The notes: generated from the sequence alone by a model not told the origin. Shown: positions 39,241 through 49,235, counted from the first letter of the stretch. The stretch: DNA of 51,179 bases from an uncultured Lachnospiraceae bacterium (GCA_947625775.1 CANQPM010000021.1:1-51179); one strand, 5' to 3'. A program made the numbers and translations.

Positions 39241-39374
39241 CATTTCCCCCGTTTTTGGCGCTGTATGTTTTGATAAAAAATAAAATATTCAGCTTATTAT
39301 ACCACGCTTTTTGGCTGAACACTACTTATTTTTCACTTAATGGGCAAATCTAATATTTTACGTTCTCAACCTCC

Positions 39375-39403
39375 TTGCAATGCCGCAACAATAATGATAT
39401 ATT
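39375..39403 (+). promoter_or_regulatory. Promoter of the ABC exporter operon
   Basis: TTGCAA (39375-39380), 17 bases, TATATT (39398-39403), about 105 bases before the first start codon. Nothing else is recognised in the 268-base gap 39241-39508. Confidence 0.6.
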
Positions 39404-39508
39404 AAAATACAAAGGAATTTACTGGAAAAGCGAAATTAAAAAATCATATTCTGTCAACAATATAAAACAGCAGACACGCCAAAAAACAAAGAGAGGACTC
39501 CCGCTCAA

Positions 39509-41296
39509 ATGAAAAGCTTACTCAAATATATAAAAGACTATAAAAAAGAAAGCATACTTGCGCCATTATTCAAAATGCTCGAAGCATCCTTTGAGCTTAT
39601 GGTGCCCCTCGTGATGGCAGCCATAATCGACAAAGGCATAGCAGACAGCGACACCCCATATATTTTCAAAATGGGCGCAATCCTGCTCCTCTTAGCGGCA
39701 GTAGGGCTTATAAGCGCCGTCACAGCGCAGTATTTCAGCGCCAAGGCGGCAGTCGGCTTTGCGACCAAGCTAAGAAACGCGCTGTTTTCACACATACAGG
39801 AGCTGTCCTACACAGAGCTTGACACAATCGGCACCAACACGCTCATCACGCGCATGACAAGCGACGTCAACCAGCTCCAGAACGGCGTAAACCTCACTCT
39901 CCGCCTGCTCCTGCGCTCACCCTTCATAGTTTTTGGCGCGATGATAATGGCATTCACGGTAGACGTAAAAGCCGCCCTGATATTTGCAGTCACAATACCG
40001 CTTCTTGCCATAGTCGTGTTCGGCATTATGATAGTAAGCATACCGCTTTACAAAAAGGTACAGTCCGCGCTCGACAGGATACTTGGAAGGACACGCGAAA
40101 ATCTCTCAGGAGTCCGCGTAATCCGCGCCTTCTGCAACGAGGACAAGGAAATAGCCGCGTTTACGGAGGAAAATCAAACCCTGCTGGATTTACAGGTATT
40201 TGTGGGAAAAATCTCGGCGGCGATGAACCCCGTGACATATATAATCGTAAACATAGCCCTAGTCGTACTCCTGCAAACAGGCGCCATAAGGGTTGACAGC
40301 GGCATAATCACACAGGGAGAAGTAGTCGCCCTCGTAAACTATATGTCGCAGATATTAGTAGAGCTTGTCAAGCTTGCAAACCTCATAATACAGCTCACCA
40401 AAGCGCTTGCCTGCGCAAAGCGCGTCGAGGGAGTATTTGCAATAACCCCAAGTATGTCAGACGGCACCCCACCCCCCCTGCAAAGTGACACAAATGTCAC
40501 AAATCAGCCCGAAACCGACATAATAAAATTTGAGCACACAGGGCTTGCCTACAGCCAAAGCAGTGAGGAGTCGCTCACGGACATAGATTTTTCAATAAAA
40601 AGAGGCGAGACAGTCGGAATAATCGGCGGCACAGGCTCAGGCAAAACCTCGCTAGTAAACCTCATTCCGCGCTTTTACGACGCGACATCAGGCAGTGTCC
40701 TTATAAATGGCAAAAATATAAAAGAATACGACACACAGGCGCTAAGACAGAAGATTGGCGTAGTCCCCCAAAAGGCAGTGCTGTTTAAAGGCACGATAAA
40801 GGAAAACCTCCTATGGGGCAATGAAAACGCCTCGCTAGACGATATTGAAAACGCCCTCAACATCTCACAGTCAAAAGAATTTGTGGACGAAAAAGAGGGC
40901 AGGCTTGATTTTATGATAGCGCAGGGCGGCAAAAACCTTTCAGGCGGCCAGCGCCAGCGCCTTACGATAGCGCGCGCGATAGTGCGCAACCCTGACATAC
41001 TGATACTTGACGACAGCGCATCGGCATTGGACTACGCCACGGACGCAAGACTTAGGGCGGCGCTGCGCCAGATGCGCGAAGACATGACAGTAATAATCGT
41101 GTCACAGCGCACCTCGTCAATACAGCACGCCGATAAAATAGTGGTAATGGACGACGGACATATCGCAGGCATCGGCACGCACGCCGAATTGCTTGAAAAT
41201 AATGAGATATATCAGGAAATATATTATTCCCAATACAAAGACGACAAACAGGCGAAAACATTAATAAGCCATAAGGCAGCGCAAACCACAGCCTAA
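39509..41296 (+). CDS. ABC exporter half-transporter, subunit 1
   Basis: 595 residues: six-helix membrane domain (1-310) and an ATPase domain with Walker A GGTGSGKT (373-380), signature LSGGQRQR and Walker B LILDDSASALD. The residue after the Walker B Asp is Asp, not the catalytic Glu, so this half brings a degenerate ATP site, as in BmrCD- or TM287/288-type heterodimers. GAGAGG precedes the ATG. The partner gene follows 56 bases on. Likely exports drugs or peptides; cargo unknown. Confidence 0.93.
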   Translation: MKSLLKYIKDYKKESILAPLFKMLEASFELMVPLVMAAIIDKGIADSDTPYIFKMGAILLLLAAVGLISAVTAQYFSAKAAVGFATKLRNALFSHIQELSYTELDTIGTNTLITRMTSDVNQLQNGVNLTLRLLLRSPFIVFGAMIMAFTVDVKAALIFAVTIPLLAIVVFGIMIVSIPLYKKVQSALDRILGRTRENLSGVRVIRAFCNEDKEIAAFTEENQTLLDLQVFVGKISAAMNPVTYIIVNIALVVLLQTGAIRVDSGIITQGEVVALVNYMSQILVELVKLANLIIQLTKALACAKRVEGVFAITPSMSDGTPPPLQSDTNVTNQPETDIIKFEHTGLAYSQSSEESLTDIDFSIKRGETVGIIGGTGSGKTSLVNLIPRFYDATSGSVLINGKNIKEYDTQALRQKIGVVPQKAVLFKGTIKENLLWGNENASLDDIENALNISQSKEFVDEKEGRLDFMIAQGGKNLSGGQRQRLTIARAIVRNPDILILDDSASALDYATDARLRAALRQMREDMTVIIVSQRTSSIQHADKIVVMDDGHIAGIGTHAELLENNEIYQEIYYSQYKDDKQAKTLISHKAAQTTA

Positions 41297-41352
41297 GCTT
41301 TCCTGATGGCAGTCCCCAGCCGCCGCATAAATGTTATAAAATGGAGATAAAA

Positions 41353-43125
41353 ATGCAAAAAAAAGGAATAAATGGTATTAAGCAGGGCACAGATACGAAT
41401 AAAAATATAATAAAAACAGTATTATTTCATATAGGGAAATATAAATTTTACCTGCTGTTTTCAATTTTAATGGCGGCAGCCTCCGTAGTGCTGACCTTAT
41501 ATATCCCGATTTTGACAGGCAAAGCGGTAGACTGTATAGTATGCGCGGGCAATGTCGATTTTGCGGGATTGTTTGAAATCCTTAAAACAATGGCGGTAAT
41601 AATCCTGATAACAGCCGTAGTCCAGTGGCTTATGAATACCAGCAACAACAAAATCGCCTATCAGGTAGTGCGCGACGTGCGGCAGGAGGCGTTTGAAAAG
41701 CTTGAAATCCTTCCGCTCAAATACATTGACAGCCATTCCCACGGCGACATAGTAAGCCGCATAATAGCTGACGTAGACCAGTTCTCCGACGGTCTGCTTT
41801 TAGGCTTCACCCAGCTTTTTACGGGCGTAGTCACTATAGTCGGCACATTGCTTTTTATGCTGTCAATCAATGTTTCCACGACGATAGTTGTAGTAATACT
41901 GACACCACTGTCATTTTTTATAGCAGGCTTCATAGCCAAAAGAACATTCAATATGTCAAAGCTCCAGTCAGAAACAAGAGGCGAGCAGACCGCACTCATA
42001 AATGAAATAATAGACAACCAAAAGGTAGTAAAAGCCTTTGGGCGTGAAAAAAAGGTCATAGGGCAGTTTGATGAAATCAACGGACGGCTCCAAAAGGCAA
42101 GCGTAAAAGCAATATTTTTCTCCTCACTCACAAACCCCTGCACGCGCTTTGTAAACAGCCTTGTATATGCGGGAGTAGGCATAATGGGCGCGTTTTTTGC
42201 GATAACAGGCCGCATAAGCGTAGGACAGCTCACAAGCTTTTTGAGCTACGCCAACCAGTACACAAAGCCCTTCAATGAAATATCGGGTGTAATAACCGAG
42301 CTGCAGACCGCGCTTGCGTGCGCGGGCAGGGTATTTGAATTTATAGAGGAGAAGCCTCAAATCCCCGACAGTCCCGATGCCGTTACCCTCACTGACACGC
42401 AGGGCGCGGTAAATATGGACAACGTAAGCTTCTCGTACAATCCCGAGCAAAAGCTCATACAAAACTTTAACCTCAACGTTAAAAAAGGGCAGCGCGTAGC
42501 CATTGTAGGGCCTACAGGCTGTGGCAAAACCACAGTCATAAATCTCCTGATGCGTTTTTACGACGTAAACAGCGGCAGCATCAAAATAGACGGCACAGAC
42601 ATAAGAAACCTTACCCGCAAAAGCCTCCGCGACAGCTTCGGCATGGTTTTGCAGGAGACATGGCTGCACGCAGGCACAATCCGCGAAAATATAGTAATGG
42701 GCAAGCCCGACGCCACCGACGACGAAGTAATAGCCGCCGCCCGCGCCGCGCACGCCCACAGCTTCATAAAGCGCCTGCCAATGGGCTATGACACCGTAAT
42801 CACAGAAGACGGCGGCAGTCTCTCACAGGGACAAAAGCAGCTCCTGTGCATCACGCGGGTAATGCTTTGCCTCCCCCCCATGCTGATACTCGACGAGGCA
42901 ACCTCATCAATAGACACGCGCACCGAAATAAAAATCTCGCAGGCATTTAATACTATGATGAAAGGGAGAACAAGCTTTATCGTAGCCCACAGGCTTTCCA
43001 CCATAAGAGAGGCTGACATAATTCTCGTCATGAAAGACGGCAACATCATAGAACAGGGCAGCCACGACGAGCTTATCTCAAAAGAAAACGGCTTCTACGC
43101 AAACCTGTACCAAAGCCAGTTCTAA
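41353..43125 (+). CDS. ABC exporter half-transporter, subunit 2
   Basis: 590 residues: membrane domain to about 330, then Walker A GPTGCGKTT, Walker B LILDEATSSID with the catalytic Glu, and the signature LSQGQKQ in place of LSGGQ. The normal Glu here and the altered signature complement subunit 1, supporting one heterodimer with one working site. The ATG at 41353 follows GGAG; an ATG at 41341 overlaps it. The N-terminal 20 residues are polar and unusual for the family. Followed 50 bases later by a MraY-like gene. Confidence 0.93.
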   Translation: MQKKGINGIKQGTDTNKNIIKTVLFHIGKYKFYLLFSILMAAASVVLTLYIPILTGKAVDCIVCAGNVDFAGLFEILKTMAVIILITAVVQWLMNTSNNKIAYQVVRDVRQEAFEKLEILPLKYIDSHSHGDIVSRIIADVDQFSDGLLLGFTQLFTGVVTIVGTLLFMLSINVSTTIVVVILTPLSFFIAGFIAKRTFNMSKLQSETRGEQTALINEIIDNQKVVKAFGREKKVIGQFDEINGRLQKASVKAIFFSSLTNPCTRFVNSLVYAGVGIMGAFFAITGRISVGQLTSFLSYANQYTKPFNEISGVITELQTALACAGRVFEFIEEKPQIPDSPDAVTLTDTQGAVNMDNVSFSYNPEQKLIQNFNLNVKKGQRVAIVGPTGCGKTTVINLLMRFYDVNSGSIKIDGTDIRNLTRKSLRDSFGMVLQETWLHAGTIRENIVMGKPDATDDEVIAAARAAHAHSFIKRLPMGYDTVITEDGGSLSQGQKQLLCITRVMLCLPPMLILDEATSSIDTRTEIKISQAFNTMMKGRTSFIVAHRLSTIREADIILVMKDGNIIEQGSHDELISKENGFYANLYQSQF

Positions 43126-43175
43126 CCCATATCACAATTACGGGTTAAATTAAAAATAAAAGGAGATTGGAGAAA

Positions 43176-44141
43176 ATGATTAACAACTATCTGAGCGTTT
43201 CGGATTACAGCATATTGGGCTTTCTGGGAGTAGCCTTCGCATACATTGCCACCTGCCTGCTGCTTGGCACCAGCATAAACAAGCTCCCGCGTGACCACGG
43301 ACGCGCCTACGCCCACGACGGTGTTCTTTCCGCAGGCAAACCCCGCGGCGCAGGCTTTATATTTATTTTGGTGTTTGTCGTCGCCGCGTTGATATTCGGC
43401 AACCTTGAAAGAGAAATGATTATATACCTCATTCTCACCGTAGCCGCAATGATGACAGGCTTTCTCGACGATTGCGCCAAGGTTTCATGGGGCGAGCTGC
43501 GAAAAGGTCTCCTCGATTTGGTAATCGCCATAATGACAGCCATCACGGTAGTCAACTTCAACGGCAGCGACGTATATATAGCGCTCACAGGCGCCACAAT
43601 CCACCTACACCCGCTAGTTTACGGAGTGCTCGCAGTCATTCTGGTGTGGGCGTCAATAAATGTGACAAATTGCGCAGACGGCGTAGACGGGCTTTCAGGC
43701 ACGCTTGCGACAATCACCCTCGCGACAATATACTTAATAATGACCTCCTGGGACACGGCATCAGATTTTTCATATCTAATTTTGCTGTTTATAGCGTGCA
43801 TACTGGGCTATCTATGGTTTAACGCCACGCCCAGCTGCCTTATGATGGGCGACGCGGGCTCGCGCGCGATAGGCTTGTTCATAGCGATAGCCATTATGAA
43901 GACAGGCAGCCCGTTCCTCTACGTGCCCGTAGCCTTTGTGCTCATGGTAGACGGCGGCATAGGGCTTGTAAAGGTAGCCCTCCTCCGCTTCCTCAAAATA
44001 AAAATTCTCACCAAAGTAAGAACCCCTCTCCACGACCATGTCCGCAAAAACCGCAAATGGTCAAACGCGCAGACAGTATTCAAGTTTGCTATAATCCAGA
44101 TAATGATTTCAGCGGCGGTTGTTTGGTTTGTGATAAGCTGA
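43176..44141 (+). CDS. MraY-like phospho-sugar polyprenyl-phosphate transferase
   Basis: 321 residues with ten hydrophobic segments. Family motifs: GFLDDCAK (Asp pair), NVTNCADGVDGLSGT, MMGDAGSRAIG and RTPLHDHVRKN-KWS with the two active-site His, which fits phospho-N-acetylmuramoyl-pentapeptide transferase rather than WecA. The setting, behind an exporter operon and away from murein genes, suggests either a dispersed sole mraY or a second copy with another role. The ATG at 43176 lies ten bases after AGGAG; a TTG at 43167 is in frame. Confidence 0.85.
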   Translation: MINNYLSVSDYSILGFLGVAFAYIATCLLLGTSINKLPRDHGRAYAHDGVLSAGKPRGAGFIFILVFVVAALIFGNLEREMIIYLILTVAAMMTGFLDDCAKVSWGELRKGLLDLVIAIMTAITVVNFNGSDVYIALTGATIHLHPLVYGVLAVILVWASINVTNCADGVDGLSGTLATITLATIYLIMTSWDTASDFSYLILLFIACILGYLWFNATPSCLMMGDAGSRAIGLFIAIAIMKTGSPFLYVPVAFVLMVDGGIGLVKVALLRFLKIKILTKVRTPLHDHVRKNRKWSNAQTVFKFAIIQIMISAAVVWFVIS

Positions 44142-44165
44142 AAACAGACACACAGCTTTTAAATA

Positions 44166-44225
44166 CAGCCTCTAAATTCGGCAAAAAATCCGTGTGATAA
44201 TGATTTTTCGTCGAATTAGAGGCTG
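44166..44225. terminator. Long hairpin between convergent genes
   Basis: A 14-bp stem CAGCCTCTAA-TTCG with one bulged A continues into AAAAAATC/GATTTTT. It lies between the mraY-like and glycoside hydrolase-like genes, which converge. T-runs are weak on both sides. Confidence 0.55.
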
Positions 44226-44248
44226 ATTTAATCTCTCATCAGGGTAAA

Positions 44249-44272
44249 TTCCCCGCAGCTCTGCAGTGGGGA
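44249..44272. terminator. Second hairpin between convergent genes
   Basis: TTCCCC/GGGGAG with an inner GCA/TGC pairing, then TTTCATTT on the plus strand and AATTT on the minus strand. Confidence 0.45.
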
Positions 44273-44302
44273 GTTTCATTTGATATTGCTTCCTTAAAAG
44301 TA

Positions 44303-45490
44303 TCAGCTATTTTCCAGCAAAAGCCCATCATATGAGTACCGATTCGAGGCATTCCACAATATCCATTCCTCATATCCAGCATCATACACAGCATTTATCT
44401 GCTCCCTTACCGCGTCGCCGTCATAGGTTATATGCCCGTCAACCCAAGTCGCCGTAAACGCCTGCAGCCATGGCCGCACGACAGCGCGCTCCATCAAAGG
44501 TATATCCGCCAATTCACTGTTCGAGCCATTCAAAGCGGCAAGCACAGTCCCGTAAGGATGCGCGTCAGGCACATCAAATCCGAATACTCCCACCCCGTAA
44601 TGCGAGGGATAAATCATCGGGCTTAAAATATCCACAGTTTTCCCAAGCGTATGGTAATTCTGCCCCACCTGTTCAGTGTCAACCCTGCTGCCGATAATAG
44701 TGCCGAACACGTCTGCCCCAAGCAGTATATCTGAATCACGCAGACGCTCTGAAACATACTGAAGAAAATCCGTTATCGCCTGCTCCTTTGTATAGTTCGA
44801 TATATCCACCTCATAATCGGCGTCAGCCGCCTCCTTCCCCACAGGAAAACGCACATAATCAAACTGTATTTCATCAAATCCCAGTTCGGCAGCCTCCTGC
44901 GCCGCATCGGCTATATATTCCCAAACCTCACGGTTATACGGATTGACAAAGGCAGCGCCGTTTGCGTCAGTAACAGGCGAGCCGTCAGATTTTTTCAGTG
45001 CATATTCAGGCACGGACGCAAGAAAAGAATCCTTAAAGCATACAATCCGCGCAATAGTGTAAATATTATGCTCCTTAAGCCTGTCCATAAGCCCCTCTAT
45101 ATCGGGAATATAGCGCACGCACGCGCCAAGCTCACGGGCCCTGTCAATTTCAGCGTCATATGTAATAATTCCCTCATCATTTTTGATGTCGATAACCATA
45201 GCGTTAAGCTCTGTTTCATCAACAAGCTCAATCAGCTTATCCATAGAAGCGCTCCCCGCAATCGGACCTGTCACATAAATCCCGCGTACCTTGGTATGCC
45301 CCGCCCTTCGCGCATATTCCGCAATGTCCGCGACTTTTTCCCGCGCATATTTTTCATACGCCCATTGTACCGTTTTATCAAAAGGCGCCGCCGCAGCCTT
45401 CATTGAAAAATTCACCCTGTCCGCCCCGCAGGCGCATACAGCCGCCACAGCCGCAAACACAGCCGCCAAAAGCCTTAAACATTTTTTCAT
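44303..45490 (-). CDS. Secreted DUF4015 putative glycoside hydrolase
   Basis: 395 residues. An N-terminal lipoprotein-type signal (LLAAVFAAVAAVCAC, Cys near residue 19-21) is followed by a TIM-barrel-like domain: VRGIYVTGPIAG, LNAMVIDIKNDEG (Asp-rich strand), IYTIARIVCFKD, and LGFDEIQFDYVRFP with acidic residues on strand ends. This is the DUF4015 family, distantly like GH13 enzymes. Probably cuts or remodels an extracellular or wall glycan, not proven. Single-gene unit with its own promoter (45565-45593). Confidence 0.88.
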   Translation of the reverse strand: MKKCLRLLAAVFAAVAAVCACGADRVNFSMKAAAAPFDKTVQWAYEKYAREKVADIAEYARRAGHTKVRGIYVTGPIAGSASMDKLIELVDETELNAMVIDIKNDEGIITYDAEIDRARELGACVRYIPDIEGLMDRLKEHNIYTIARIVCFKDSFLASVPEYALKKSDGSPVTDANGAAFVNPYNREVWEYIADAAQEAAELGFDEIQFDYVRFPVGKEAADADYEVDISNYTKEQAITDFLQYVSERLRDSDILLGADVFGTIIGSRVDTEQVGQNYHTLGKTVDILSPMIYPSHYGVGVFGFDVPDAHPYGTVLAALNGSNSELADIPLMERAVVRPWLQAFTATWVDGHITYDGDAVREQINAVYDAGYEEWILWNASNRYSYDGLLLENS

Positions 45491-45564
45491 AAGCGCATTA
45501 ATCCCCCTATCACTCGTATATCAAGCCTCTGTCCACAGAAGCCGCTCCCGCCCGCTTTTATTGT

Positions 45565-45593
45565 ATTATACTCCACTATTCACGGCTCAACAA
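45565..45593 (-). promoter_or_regulatory. Promoter of the DUF4015 gene
   Basis: Minus strand TTGTTG (45593-45588), 17 bases, TATAAT (45570-45565). In the 405-base gap 45491-45895 I see this, the plus-strand promoter at 45803, and an extended -10-like TGCTACAAT at 45669-45677. Confidence 0.6.
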
Positions 45594-45802
45594 GTCATTC
45601 TGCAATAAGCAGCAAACAAATATATTATCTTGTAAAAGCGCCCATTAGAAAAAACTTAAAGAAATCCATGCTACAATATAAAATACATATATAAAAATAC
45701 ACATTACGATTCTGCTTTAAAAACAAGCACACTTATGATAAAATATAAAAAATAACTAGTTGCCTCATAATCGGGACTTGTTAGGCAGATATTTGCAAAT
45801 AC

Positions 45803-45830
45803 TTGATATAAAAAGACATTTTAGTACAAA
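45803..45830 (+). promoter_or_regulatory. Candidate promoter of the DUF3160 gene
   Basis: TTGATA (45803-45808), 16 bases, TACAAA (45825-45830). About 65 bases before the start codon. Confidence 0.45.
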
Positions 45831-45895
45831 TTTGGAGTGCTTAGACCGCGTTCTGCCATTGTCTATATAAAAAAATCAAGAAAGGTCAAATTTTT

Positions 45896-48124
45896 ATGAT
45901 GAAAAAAACAACCGAAACTCTTACATTAATCAGCCTGATAGTAAGCACACTGTGCTATTGCGGCATTCGGCTGGAAGGAAATCAAACTCTGCCGCAAATC
46001 CAAATCAACTCCACTCAATCGGACTCAAAATCAGACAATGACACGGCGACCGAACACCATGAATCCGCTCAAACAGAATCCCTATACAAAACATCATTTA
46101 CTGACAACTCAACCATAGACATCAGAGACACAAATGTCAATCCCAGCATAACACCATACACAGTAGAGCCCGACCTAAGCAACATAGACAACCTATGGCA
46201 GTACGAATATCTTGGCGACAGCCAGAAGGAGCTGCTTGCCCAAAACAGCTTTATGGTATGCAGTCAAAGCAATGAATTTTTTGAGGTATATGAGCAGAAC
46301 CGCTACGACCAGCTTGCAAGCTTTATAACAGTCGATTCCCTAATGCACACATACCACTTATATTTCAGCTACTTGATGAAAACCACAGAAAAAAATTACC
46401 TCGCAGACAGCCTAAAGCAATTAAGCAGCCAAATGCTTGACAACAGCATAAAAGCCTGCGAAAAGCTAAAAGGCACCCAATGGGAAAACGCCGCCCAAAA
46501 AGATGCCGCCTTTTTCAACGTAGCGCTGAAACTTCTCGACGACAGCGCGGAGATATACGAGGGAGCGCAGGACATAGTCACAGCCGAGCTTGACAGCATA
46601 AATGCGCACGAGGGCATAAAAGAATCCCTCATAACAGGCGATTTCGAGGACTACACGCAATACATTCCGCGCGGCTATTACGAGGGCGACAAGCAGCTTG
46701 AACAATATTTCAAGGCAATGATGTGGTACGGCAGAATACATTTCAGGCAGGAAGACGAAGAAATGGACAAATGCGCCTGCCTGACAGCGATGATGCTTTC
46801 AGAGGACAGGGCATCATACGATTTGTGGAAAGCCATTTATGAAACCACCTCATTTTTTGCAGGAGCAAGCGACGATTTAGGCGTAAATGAATATATGCAG
46901 GCACTGGAGGATGTATATGGCAAAGACGCCACAGTAGACACGCTCATTTCAGACGACAAGGCATTTGAGCGTTTCCACAAACAAACCGCAACCCTTCCGC
47001 TTCCGCATATAAATTCAATACCAATAGGACAAGGCGAAGACAACACAATCCGAGGCTTCCGCTTTATGGGACAGCGTTTCACAATCGACGCGGCGATTAT
47101 GCAGCGTCTCATATACAGCGAAGTAGCAGAAAACAGCCAAGGCGAAAAGCGGATGTTTCCCGACACTCTTGATGTGCCCGCCGCTCTTGGCAGCAGCGCA
47201 GCGCTCAATATCCTGAATGAAAACGGAGCCTCCGACTATCAAAATTATTCTGAGAATATGGACAAGCTCAAAACATACTTTGCAGGCAGCAGCACCGAGA
47301 TATGGTCGGCAAGCCTTTATTCATGCTGGCTTGACACCTTGCGCCCGCTGCTCGAGCCAAAGGGCGAAGGCTATCCAATGTTTATGCAAAGCGAGGAATG
47401 GCTGAAAAAAGATTTGGAGTGCTTCGCAGGCAGCTTTGCCGAGCTAAAGCACGATACAGTCCTGTACTCAAAGCAGATAATAGCCGAAATGGGCGGCGGC
47501 GGATGGGAGCAGGAGCCTGACGACAGAGGCTATGTCGAGCCCGAGCCTTTGGTTTACGCCCGTTTTGCCGAGCTCTCTGACAAAACACTGTCGGGGTTAA
47601 AAGCATACAATATTTTGTCCCAGACTGACGAAGAAAATCTGACACTGCTGTCACAAATGGCTGACATGCTCCTTGAAATTTCAAAAAAAGAGCTTCAGGA
47701 GGAGAACCTTACAGACGACGAGTATGAATTTATCAAATCATACGGCGGCAGCATAGAGCACTTCTGGACAGAAACCGTAAAAGACCAGACTGGCGGAGAA
47801 TACGTGTACACACAGGAATGTCCCGCCGCGATAGTCGTGGATATTGCGACAAACCCCGACAGCGGAGAAGTCCTTGAAGTCGCCACAGACAACCCCTCAT
47901 ATATATATGTAATAGTGAAGGTAGACGGCAAGCTCAAAATCGCCAGAGGCAGCGTGTACTCCTTCTATCAGTTTGCATGGCCTATGGACGACAGACTGAC
48001 AGACGCAAAATGGCGTCAGATGATGGGAATAAATCCTGGAGAAGACGGCAGCTATTCAACTGACTCGTCAATTCAAAAGCCCAGCTGGACAGAAAGCTAC
48101 AGATTTAAATATGAATGGGAATAA
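45896..48124 (+). CDS. DUF3160 surface protein
   Basis: 742 residues. An N-terminal hydrophobic signal (residues about 8-22, ending in a Cys-rich LCYCG that may act as a lipobox) and a Ser/Thr/Asp-rich linker to about 75 precede the DUF3160 body, recognised by FMVCSQSNEFFEVYEQNRYDQ (in 118-140), ITVDSLMHTYHLYF, and the late LGSSAALNIL and VARGS-like strands. Function unknown. AAGAAAGG lies upstream of the ATG. Its last 14 bases overlap the start of the next gene, so the two are co-translated and likely work together at the cell surface. Confidence 0.87.
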   Translation: MMKKTTETLTLISLIVSTLCYCGIRLEGNQTLPQIQINSTQSDSKSDNDTATEHHESAQTESLYKTSFTDNSTIDIRDTNVNPSITPYTVEPDLSNIDNLWQYEYLGDSQKELLAQNSFMVCSQSNEFFEVYEQNRYDQLASFITVDSLMHTYHLYFSYLMKTTEKNYLADSLKQLSSQMLDNSIKACEKLKGTQWENAAQKDAAFFNVALKLLDDSAEIYEGAQDIVTAELDSINAHEGIKESLITGDFEDYTQYIPRGYYEGDKQLEQYFKAMMWYGRIHFRQEDEEMDKCACLTAMMLSEDRASYDLWKAIYETTSFFAGASDDLGVNEYMQALEDVYGKDATVDTLISDDKAFERFHKQTATLPLPHINSIPIGQGEDNTIRGFRFMGQRFTIDAAIMQRLIYSEVAENSQGEKRMFPDTLDVPAALGSSAALNILNENGASDYQNYSENMDKLKTYFAGSSTEIWSASLYSCWLDTLRPLLEPKGEGYPMFMQSEEWLKKDLECFAGSFAELKHDTVLYSKQIIAEMGGGGWEQEPDDRGYVEPEPLVYARFAELSDKTLSGLKAYNILSQTDEENLTLLSQMADMLLEISKKELQEENLTDDEYEFIKSYGGSIEHFWTETVKDQTGGEYVYTQECPAAIVVDIATNPDSGEVLEVATDNPSYIYVIVKVDGKLKIARGSVYSFYQFAWPMDDRLTDAKWRQMMGINPGEDGSYSTDSSIQKPSWTESYRFKYEWE

Positions 48125-48671
48125 ACGCAAAAAAATAATATCAGCCGCAATAACACTGTTTATAACAGCAGTCGCCGTTTCAGGAATATTATATCTGCTC
48201 TGGAACGGCGGCTGCCTTCTGCCGAGTTGGATTAATTGGGAAAATTCAGCCTTATCAGACACGTCACACGAATACCAAGCAACGTTAAGGCGCAAAAAGG
48301 TCACGCTGAATTATGACACAAATGTCATATGGACATCGCCCTCAAACATAAAAGTACAGTCAGCCGCTTTTGCCGACATAGACAAAGACGGCAGTGACGA
48401 GCTGATACTTCTCTGCTGGAAAGTAGGGCGCTTTGGCGAAAACAGGCCGTTTTGGATAAAAAAAGACGAAAAGCAGTGGTCGCAGCACATATTTATCTAT
48501 TCCCTAAACGCGGGCAAAATCAAGCCAAAATGGATGTCATCATATATCGGACAGGACGTATCAGCCATGACCGTGACTGACCGCCTGCTTTTAACCGATT
48601 TATTAGGAAACACAAGCAGCTGGATTTGGAACTCGTGGGGCTTCACAAAAGCCACCTCCAAAACAGGTTGA
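48111..48671 (+). CDS. FG-GAP-like membrane-anchored protein
   Basis: 186 residues with an N-terminal membrane anchor (about 6-28: IISAAITLFITAVAVSGILY region) and an outer domain containing FADIDKDGSDELILLCWKVG, a calcium-loop (DxDxDG) motif as in FG-GAP or VCBS repeats, seemingly only one or two blades. It begins inside the DUF3160 gene (14-base overlap), an arrangement that points to a partner subunit. Its own 3' end is followed after 59 bases by ybaK. Confidence 0.72.
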   Translation: MNGNKRKKIISAAITLFITAVAVSGILYLLWNGGCLLPSWINWENSALSDTSHEYQATLRRKKVTLNYDTNVIWTSPSNIKVQSAAFADIDKDGSDELILLCWKVGRFGENRPFWIKKDEKQWSQHIFIYSLNAGKIKPKWMSSYIGQDVSAMTVTDRLLLTDLLGNTSSWIWNSWGFTKATSKTG

Positions 48672-48730
48672 ATTATCCGCCAAGCCTTGCTATAATAAAA
48701 AACAATCAGACAAAAAGGAGCATCAAAGAC

Positions 48731-49219
48731 GTGGCAAAACAAAAGGAAATCAAAACAAACGCAATGCGCATACTGGACACACAGAAAATCCCATATATAA
48801 CCCACACCTACGAATGTGACGAATTTATAGACGGCATACAGATTGCGGACATGCTGGGGCTTCCCCACGAAAAAGTGTACAAGACGCTCGTAACACAGGG
48901 CAGCAGCAGAAATTATTACGTCTTTGTAATCCCCATAGCCGAAGAACTTGACCTGAAAAAAGCCGCGAAATCCGTCTCCGAAAAATCAGTCTCAATGCTT
49001 CACGTAAAGGACATAAACGCCGTCACAGGCTATATCAGAGGCGGCTGCACAGCCATAGGAATGAAAAAGTCCTATCCCACCCGCATAGAGCAAAGCGCTC
49101 AGTCCTTGGAAAAAATAATAGTAAGCGGCGGCAGAATAGGCACTCAGCTTGAGCTTTCCCCGCAGGATTTGGCAAAAGCCGCGCAGGCAGAGTTCGCCGA
49201 TATAATAATGTCAAAATAA
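48731..49219 (+). CDS. ybaK: Cys-tRNA(Pro)/aminoacyl-tRNA deacylase, YbaK/EbsC family
   Basis: 162 residues. Clears mischarged tRNA, classically Cys-tRNA(Pro). Family marks: TNAMRILDTQKIPY, the catalytic Lys in PHEKVYKTLVTQG, VIPIAEELDLKKAAKS, and YIRGGCTAIGMKK with the GG-x-x-P-like substrate loop. The GTG at 48731 follows AAAAAGGAG by ten bases; the open frame from 48626 lies inside the previous gene and lacks family likeness. Fumarase genes follow 16 bases later on the same strand. Confidence 0.93.
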   Translation: MAKQKEIKTNAMRILDTQKIPYITHTYECDEFIDGIQIADMLGLPHEKVYKTLVTQGSSRNYYVFVIPIAEELDLKKAAKSVSEKSVSMLHVKDINAVTGYIRGGCTAIGMKKSYPTRIEQSAQSLEKIIVSGGRIGTQLELSPQDLAKAAQAEFADIIMSK

Positions 49220-49235
49220 CGAAAGGACAAAATAA

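Noticed and set aside
48626-48730. Longer start for ybaK
   Set aside because: The extra 35 residues overlap the preceding gene and the GTG at 48731 has a strong ribosome site.
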